Assembly (NCBI GenBank): GCA_937876225.1
Contig: CALFIC010000015.1
Coordinates: forward strand, 1 to 10,962
DNA length: 10,962 bases
Direction: 5' to 3'
Source: an uncultured Chloroflexota bacterium
GTDB lineage: Bacteria > Chloroflexota > Chloroflexia > Chloroflexales > Roseiflexaceae
Shown here one piece after another: positions 7,356 to 10,962 of this stretch (position 1 is its first letter; each line of letters starts with the position of its first letter). Both the position numbers and the translations under genes were made by a program. The notes under the pieces are model-generated. The model worked only from the letters and a program-made list of their open reading frames with translations. It was not told where the DNA came from and did no database searches.

Positions 7356-7595
7356 CTATTTTTTGCGTGGCACTAACGCCATAAAAATCATCGAGCCCCA
7401 GTGCACATACCCTAATATGACAAGTGTACTAAGCGCCGTTAATGAGGGACCGTTTATCGCATATAACAAACTAAATATCTCCCAACCGATCCAACTAATG
7501 ATTGCCACATACGACCAGCCTCGGTTGGCTGCAATAATCGCTATTATAAGCTTCGCAACCGATCCTATAATGGCAAATAGCATAAAATTTTCCAT
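7356..7595 (-). CDS. Small membrane protein with about three helices, unknown function
   Basis: A 79-residue, very hydrophobic protein that I do not recognise. Segments MLFAIIGSVAKLIIAIIAAN, then SYVAIISWIGWEIFSLLYAI, then ALSTLVILGYVHWGSMIFMALV look like three transmembrane helices. The end is basic (PRKK). Two starts are possible: an ATG at 7604 that abuts the AAGGGG Shine-Dalgarno (7605-7610) with no spacing, and an ATG at 7595 with 9 bases of spacing. I chose 7595. It lies 24 bases after the stop of a 57-residue membrane-protein gene on the same strand, so the two form a small operon. AT-richer than the flanking genes. No clear terminator follows its TAG. Confidence 0.68.
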   Translation of the reverse strand: MENFMLFAIIGSVAKLIIAIIAANRGWSYVAIISWIGWEIFSLLYAINGPSLTALSTLVILGYVHWGSMIFMALVPRKK

Positions 7596-7619
7596 TAAGC
7601 GCATCCCCTTACGTTCTAA

Positions 7620-7793
7620 TTAATCCGCATCACTGATATCATCATTAGCCGCATCACGCTCACGTTGGAGGCGTTTTTGCAATTCATACAATTGCTGTTG
7701 CCGTTTGCGTTCTTGATACGCCACATAATCTCGACTAGGAATAAAAAACCATATCACAATACCAATAATGAGTAACCCTGCAGTCAATGACAT
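7620..7793 (-). CDS. 57-residue single-helix membrane protein with a charged coiled tail
   Basis: A small gene below common length cutoffs. It starts MSLTAGLLIIGIVIWFFIPS, a single N-terminal transmembrane segment (residues about 4-18). A strongly charged, Gln/Arg/Glu-rich helical tail follows (YQERKRQQQLYELQKRLQR, about 27-45), likely a short cytoplasmic coiled coil, and the end is acidic (NDDISDAD). The evidence for translation is a perfect AAGGAGG (7800-7806) exactly 6 bases before the ATG at 7791-7793; the in-frame ATG at 7797-7799 touches the Shine-Dalgarno and is unlikely to be used. The gene is followed at 24 bases by another small membrane-protein gene. The layout (one helix then a basic/acidic amphipathic tail) is like many small membrane adaptor proteins; no family is recognised and the function is unknown. 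Confidence 0.72.
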   Translation of the reverse strand: MSLTAGLLIIGIVIWFFIPSRDYVAYQERKRQQQLYELQKRLQRERDAANDDISDAD

Positions 7794-7860
7794 ACGCATC
7801 CTCCTTGTTTAATACCTAGATTTATCGATACAATGAACCAGCCTTGCCTCCATTTCATGT

Positions 7861-7897
7861 ATAATTACGTAATTATTACGTTATTACATATAATATA
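7861..7897. promoter_or_regulatory. AT-rich tandem palindromes, probable operator/promoter region
   Basis: ATAATTACGTAATTAT (7861-7876) is a perfect 16-base palindrome. A related imperfect site, TTACGTTA, has its CG centre 11 bases away (7868/7869 versus 7879/7880), about one helical turn, as expected for a cooperatively bound regulator. TATAAT occurs on the + strand at 7860-7865 and 7889-7894, and TATATT on the - strand at 7897-7892, none with a good -35. The block lies upstream of the small membrane-protein pair (- strand) and of the ATPase leader (+ strand), so it could regulate either. Confidence 0.45.
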
Positions 7898-7907
7898 GAA
7901 TTTAACA

Positions 7908-7921
7908 TCCACATTTGTGGA
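7908..7921. repeat. Short palindrome TCCACA-TT-TGTGGA
   Basis: Perfect 6-base arms around TT, about 10 bases from the AT-rich palindrome block. It may be an additional protein-binding site. Otherwise the stretch 7922-8013 shows nothing I can name. Confidence 0.35.
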
Positions 7922-8013
7922 CTTTTATACATCACACTGTCAAATCTAATGCTATTTTGTTACCATATGTGCACATCCGCGGTCAATACCAATGCCAAAG
8001 TGAAATTGACCGT

Positions 8014-8082
8014 ATCAACGAGTACGAATACCCCGATCCCCCCCGCATCGCCCTCAAAGTGGCTGAGTGTTATATGAAATAG
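8014..8082 (+). pseudogene. Remnant of a second serine hydrolase gene (3' end only)
   Basis: In one frame this reads INEYEYPDPPRIALKV then AECYMK and TAG. The intact hydrolase ends LNRDYEYPDTPRIALKV then AEFYLK and TAG. The match starts after an apparent 3-base deletion relative to the intact gene. Upstream of 8014 the frame bears no resemblance to the hydrolase, and no start codon, signal peptide or catalytic motif is present. This is the stump of a paralogous copy whose body was lost or replaced. Confidence 0.82.
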
Positions 8083-8169
8083 GCTCCCCAACGCAGTAAT
8101 CATGACGTCGACTTGGTACAAATACATGCCCCAAATCACCACCTGCTATAATAGTCAAACAATTGATTA
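8014..8169 (+). repeat. Hydrolase-tail/promoter module, copy B
   Basis: Second copy of the module at 7083-7241: the relic coding tail (8014-8082), 48 bases of diverged spacer and the promoter block (8131-8169). It lies directly upstream of the ATPase gene. About 770 bases holding the two small membrane-protein genes separate the copies. Confidence 0.85.
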
Positions 8170-8184
8170 AACCGTTGATTTGAG
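8132..8184 (+). promoter_or_regulatory. Extended -10 promoter for the Mg-transport ATPase
   Basis: TGCTATAAT (8144-8152) is a perfect extended -10; no -35 is evident at 8124-8130. Transcription from about 8159 would give a leader of about 30 bases. CAAATCA (8132-8138) and TGATTTG (8176-8182) form an inverted pair flanking the -10 and possible start site, a plausible operator. The RBS is weak (TGAG, 8181-8184). Confidence 0.6.
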
Positions 8185-8189
8185 CAAAA

Positions 8190-10772
8190 ATGACCACGTC
8201 TAACACAACTACCCAACACGCACAGCTCCTACGCCAAGCCAATCTAGACCCCCAGCAACTCTTGGCAAGCATCGATAGTAACGAGCGTGGTTTAACCAGT
8301 GCTGCGGTACAAGAACATCGCCACACCTATGGCAGCAACGATGTCGCCACCGAACGGGCCACCCCGCTGTGGAAACGCATTTTCACCACCTTCAAAAACC
8401 CGCTTAATCTGTTGCTGGTACTACTCGCAATTATTTCGTATGCGACCGGCGACATCCGGGCGGCAATTATCATCACAGGCATGATTATATTGTCGATTGT
8501 GTTGCGCTTTACCCAAGAAGTACGTGCTGACGCCGCCGCCGCCAAGCTCAAAGCGCTGATTGCGCATCGGGCAGTAGTGCTACGTGACGGCACCAGCCAA
8601 GAAGTGTTGTTCAACGAGCTCGTGGTCGGGGACATCGTGCAACTCAGTGCCGGCGCCATGATTCCGGCCGATTTACGCATCCTCAGCGCCAAAAACCTCT
8701 CGATCGACCAATCTACCTTGACGGGCGAAGCCTTGCCCGTCGATAAATCGGCGATGCTACCAAGCGACACCATCAGTGAGCCCCTCGAGCACCCAGCCTT
8801 GTGCTTCCTCGGCTCGAATGTGGTCAGTGGCGCGGGTAGCGCCGTGGTAATTGCCAGTGGCGCCAACACCTTTTTTGGCGAGCTGGCCGCCCGAGTCACC
8901 GCCGAACGCGAACAAACCAGTTTTGATCGGGGCGTCAATTCGTTTACCTGGTTGATGATCCGGTTTATTTGTGTGATGGTGCCGCTGGTTTTCCTCATCA
9001 ACGGATTAGCTACCCATAATTGGTGGGAAGCCTTTTTGTTTGCCACGTCGATAGCCGTAGGACTTACCCCCGAAATGATGCCGATGATCGTCTCGGTCAA
9101 CCTCTCAAAAGGCGCCATCGCCATGTCGCACAAGCAGGTCATCGTCAAGCGCCTGAACGCCATCCAAAACTTTGGTGCCATGGATGTGTTGTTTACCGAC
9201 AAAACCGGTACCCTCACCGACGGCAAAATCGCACTGGCCAGCCACGTCGATGTCAGTGGTCACGAAAGTAGCCAAGTGCTGACGTACGCCTACCTCAACA
9301 GCTACTTCCACACCGGACTCAACAACGCCCTCGACGATGCCATCATTGCCCACGCAACCAACGACGGTATCCGCAATGACGCTGTCGCACTACAAAAAAT
9401 CGACGAAATCCCATTCGACTTCCAACGCAAACGGATGTCGGTCATCGTGACCGACGCTAGCGCACAATTCTTGATTTGTAAAGGGGCTTTTGAAGAAATT
9501 TTGGCCTGCTGTAATCAAATTGCCCTCCCTAGCGGCGTCAGCGCATTAACCACATCATTGATAGAAAATGTTACAGCGCAGGTCGGTGACTTCAACCGCC
9601 ACGGCTTCCGCGAAGTCGCCGTGGCCTACAAACCGATCGTTGCGCAACCGGCGGGCACGGCCTTTGGCGTGGCGGATGAAGGCGACTTAATCTTGCTCGG
9701 ATTTTTGTCGTTCCTTGACCCACCCAAAGCCTCGGCACGCGCCGCTGTGGCCGAATTAACCAATTTGGCCGTGCAAATCAAAATTTTGACGGGCGATAGT
9801 GACATCATCACCGCCCACATCTGTGAGCAAGTGGGCATCCCTACCACACACGTACTACTCGGCCATCAAATCGCCCAAATGGACGATGTGGCGCTGACGC
9901 ACGCCACCGAGGTGTGCCATGTCTTTACCAAGCTCAGCCCCGACCAAAAAGAGCGCATTATCAAGTGCATGCAAAAAAACGGCCACGTGGTGGGATTTAT
10001 GGGCGACGGCATCAATGATGCCCCGGCGCTCCGCGCCGCCGACGTGGGGATTTCGGTGGATAGTGCCGTCGACATCGCCAAAGAATCATCCGACATTATT
10101 TTGCTCGATCAAAACCTGCTCGTGCTCAATGATGGCGTCATCGAAGGGCGCAAAGTATTTGGCAATATCATCAAATATGTGCGCATGGCAGCCAGCTCCA
10201 ATTTCGGCAATATGTTTAGTATTGTGGGGGTGAGTGCCTTTTTGCCCTTTGTGCCGATGCTCCCTATCCAAATTTTGTTGAATAACTTGCTCTACGACAT
10301 CTCGCAATCGACCATCCCTACCGACACTGTCGACCCCGAGTGGCTGCAAAAGCCACGTCGCTGGGAGATTGACAAGTTGCAACGCTTTATTTTGGCGATT
10401 GGACCGATTAGTTCGCTATTTGACTACACCACATTTCTAATCTTGTTGTATTTTTTTGGTGCCCGCACCAACCCCGAATTATTTCATACGGCCTGGTTCA
10501 TCGAGTCGATTTTTTCACAGACACTGGTGATTCACGTCATCCGCACCAACAAAATCCCTTTCATCCAAAGCATGGCTAGCTGGCAGCTGACGCTGTCGTC
10601 ATCCCTCATTTTGGTGGTGGCGAGTTGGTTGAGCATGTCGGCGTATGGCGCGCTGTTTGGCTTTGTACCGCTGCCCCTCAATTATTGGTTGGCGTTATTT
10701 GGCATGATGCTGGCATATATCCCGTTGACCCAATTCGTCAAAAGTTGGTATGTACGCAGGTACGGGATATAG
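8190..10772 (+). CDS. mgtA: Magnesium-transporting P-type ATPase, MgtA/MgtB type
   Basis: An 860-residue inner-membrane P-type ATPase of the P3B class, importing Mg2+ with ATP hydrolysis. In order: an N-terminal cation-ATPase domain (GLTSAAVQEHRHTYGSND), two helices from about residue 65, an actuator domain with LTGEALPVDK (TGEA 178-181), helix 4 with VGLTPEMMPM (TPEMMP 293-298), the phosphorylation site D337 in DKTGTLT, the nucleotide-binding KGAFEE (K431), TGD (534-536), the hinge GDGINDAP (605-612), then six C-terminal helices. Mg-specific features are TFKNPLN, FDRGVNSFTWLMIRF, VKRLNAIQNFGAMDVL and the end NNLLYDISQSTIPTDTVDP...QKPRRW, which match my memory of E. coli MgtA closely. Length is slightly below MgtA (about 900), mainly from a short N-terminus. 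The gene appears monocistronic, with a promoter derived from a duplicated module. Mg-responsive control is known for enteric mgtA but is not shown here. Confidence 0.95.
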   Translation: MTTSNTTTQHAQLLRQANLDPQQLLASIDSNERGLTSAAVQEHRHTYGSNDVATERATPLWKRIFTTFKNPLNLLLVLLAIISYATGDIRAAIIITGMIILSIVLRFTQEVRADAAAAKLKALIAHRAVVLRDGTSQEVLFNELVVGDIVQLSAGAMIPADLRILSAKNLSIDQSTLTGEALPVDKSAMLPSDTISEPLEHPALCFLGSNVVSGAGSAVVIASGANTFFGELAARVTAEREQTSFDRGVNSFTWLMIRFICVMVPLVFLINGLATHNWWEAFLFATSIAVGLTPEMMPMIVSVNLSKGAIAMSHKQVIVKRLNAIQNFGAMDVLFTDKTGTLTDGKIALASHVDVSGHESSQVLTYAYLNSYFHTGLNNALDDAIIAHATNDGIRNDAVALQKIDEIPFDFQRKRMSVIVTDASAQFLICKGAFEEILACCNQIALPSGVSALTTSLIENVTAQVGDFNRHGFREVAVAYKPIVAQPAGTAFGVADEGDLILLGFLSFLDPPKASARAAVAELTNLAVQIKILTGDSDIITAHICEQVGIPTTHVLLGHQIAQMDDVALTHATEVCHVFTKLSPDQKERIIKCMQKNGHVVGFMGDGINDAPALRAADVGISVDSAVDIAKESSDIILLDQNLLVLNDGVIEGRKVFGNIIKYVRMAASSNFGNMFSIVGVSAFLPFVPMLPIQILLNNLLYDISQSTIPTDTVDPEWLQKPRRWEIDKLQRFILAIGPISSLFDYTTFLILLYFFGARTNPELFHTAWFIESIFSQTLVIHVIRTNKIPFIQSMASWQLTLSSSLILVVASWLSMSAYGALFGFVPLPLNYWLALFGMMLAYIPLTQFVKSWYVRRYGI

Positions 10773-10780
10773 TTTTTTAC

Positions 10781-10821
10781 AAAAAAACAGGGCATGAGTG
10801 CCATAATACACTCACACCCTG
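10781..10821 (-). terminator. Rho-independent terminator of the right-hand - strand gene
   Basis: Read on the - strand, arms 10821-10809 and 10800-10788 pair at 11 of 13 positions (a 2-base internal loop) around an 8-base loop. Seven T's (10787-10781) follow immediately. It starts 12 bases after the - strand stop codon. On the + strand it has no following T-run, so the ATPase transcript has no obvious own terminator apart from a weak T6/A7 dyad (10773-10787). Confidence 0.8.
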
Positions 10822-10833
10822 CATGGCAAAGTA

Positions 10834-10916
10834 TTACACTGTTTTTACAGTAATGACGTACTCAGCAGTACTAATGCCATCAGCAGCCGTCACCACAATC
10901 TGCACGGCATCGGCAT
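10834..10916 (-). CDS. C-terminal end of a cadherin-like/Ig-like beta-sandwich protein (partial)
   Basis: Only the last 26 codons and the TAA (10834-10836) are present, reading ADAVQIVVTAADGIS then TAEYVITVKTV. The pattern of alternating hydrophobics, VTAADG turn and YVITV final strand is typical of the last strands of bacterial cadherin-like beta-sandwich or Ig-like repeat domains in secreted or surface proteins. A good terminator lies just downstream, which supports a real gene end. The rest lies beyond the contig, and bases after 10916 are adapter. The family call rests on a very short segment. Confidence 0.6.
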
Positions 10917-10962
10917 AGATCGGAAGAGCGTCGTGTAGGGAAAGAGTGTCTTCGCCTGTGTA
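10917..10962. other. Illumina TruSeq adapter read-through (artificial sequence)
   Basis: From AGATCGGAAGAGCGTCGTGT (10917-10936) to 10949 the sequence equals the standard TruSeq universal-adapter read-through. Bases 10950-10957 (CTTCGCCT) sit where the i5 index lies and are the reverse complement of AGGCGAAG, index D505 in the list as I remember it. GTGTA (10958-10962) is the start of the constant part after the index. This is contamination, not biology, and the contig should be trimmed at 10916. Confidence 0.98.

Noticed and set aside
7242..8013. Insertion sequence or integron cassette between the duplicated modules
   Set aside because: No transposase, terminal inverted repeats or att-like site is visible; simple replacement by recombination is equally likely.
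7861..8189. Mg2+-sensing leader (M-box or mgtL-type) upstream of the ATPase
   Set aside because: I see no M-box core, no proline-rich leader peptide and no terminator-like stem; the best promoter gives a leader of only about 30 bases.
8721..8732. TGEA instead of the canonical TGES in the ATPase actuator loop
   Set aside because: I believe MgtA-type ATPases commonly carry TGEA here, so it is not evidence of inactivation.
8327..9226. Long reverse-strand open frame inside the ATPase
   Set aside because: It is a shadow of the well-supported ATPase gene, with no start signal and no recognisable protein.
10625..10918. + strand open frame at the contig end
   Set aside because: It overlaps the ATPase 3' end, runs through the - strand terminator and ends in adapter sequence.

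Overview
The window looks like one whole short contig from a draft or metagenome assembly. It opens inside an MFS transporter gene. Its last 46 bases are not genomic: they match Illumina TruSeq adapter read-through (from 10917), so real sequence ends at about 10916. No rRNA, tRNA, CRISPR array, transposase or phage gene is visible. Base composition is roughly balanced, leucine is often TTG, and Shine-Dalgarno sites are clear. An intergenic repeat family built on GGCGAAT/ATTCGCC resembles repeats I associate with filamentous Chloroflexota (Chloroflexus/Herpetosiphon-like). The Chloroflexota assignment is a weak inference; the sequence itself only shows a bacterium.

Left part, + strand. The 3' two thirds of a DHA2-type (14-helix) drug:proton antiporter gene (3-1322) has an unusually large hydrophilic loop before its last helix. 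It is followed by three copies of a nested palindromic repeat (1359-1559). The last copy runs directly into an extended -10 promoter for a two-gene unit: a GHMP-family sugar kinase (1606-2649) and, with no gap, a DUF4432 aldose-epimerase-like protein (2650-3729). Together they look like a mutarotase plus anomeric kinase pair for an unidentified sugar. A perfect 20-bp hairpin with a T-run on each strand (3739-3782) ends this unit and the opposing one.

Middle, - strand. An unrecognised 190-residue protein (5686-5114), an aldo/keto reductase very like E. coli L-glyceraldehyde 3-phosphate reductase Gpr/YghZ (5051-4053) and an 86-residue two-helix membrane protein (4049-3789) form a compact operon reading into the shared terminator. 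Divergent to it is a lipoprotein serine hydrolase of the beta-lactamase/penicillin-binding-protein fold (5883-7154).

Right part. Between the serine hydrolase and a magnesium-transport P-type ATPase (MgtA type, 8190-10772) lie about 1030 bases. They hold two tiny membrane-protein genes on the - strand (7793-7620, not detectable at a 60-residue cutoff, and 7595-7356), an AT-rich block with tandem palindromes, and a diverged second copy of the serine hydrolase 3' end plus the promoter segment that follows it. One copy of that promoter segment now sits upstream of the ATPase. The right end holds a - strand terminator and the last 26 codons of a cadherin-like/Ig-like surface-protein gene.

The window reads as ordinary chromosomal genes with some accessory rearrangement. 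I do not see a clear new multi-gene system. The most interesting parts are the duplicated hydrolase-tail/promoter module around the small membrane genes, the kinase-epimerase pair, and the sequencing adapter at the end.
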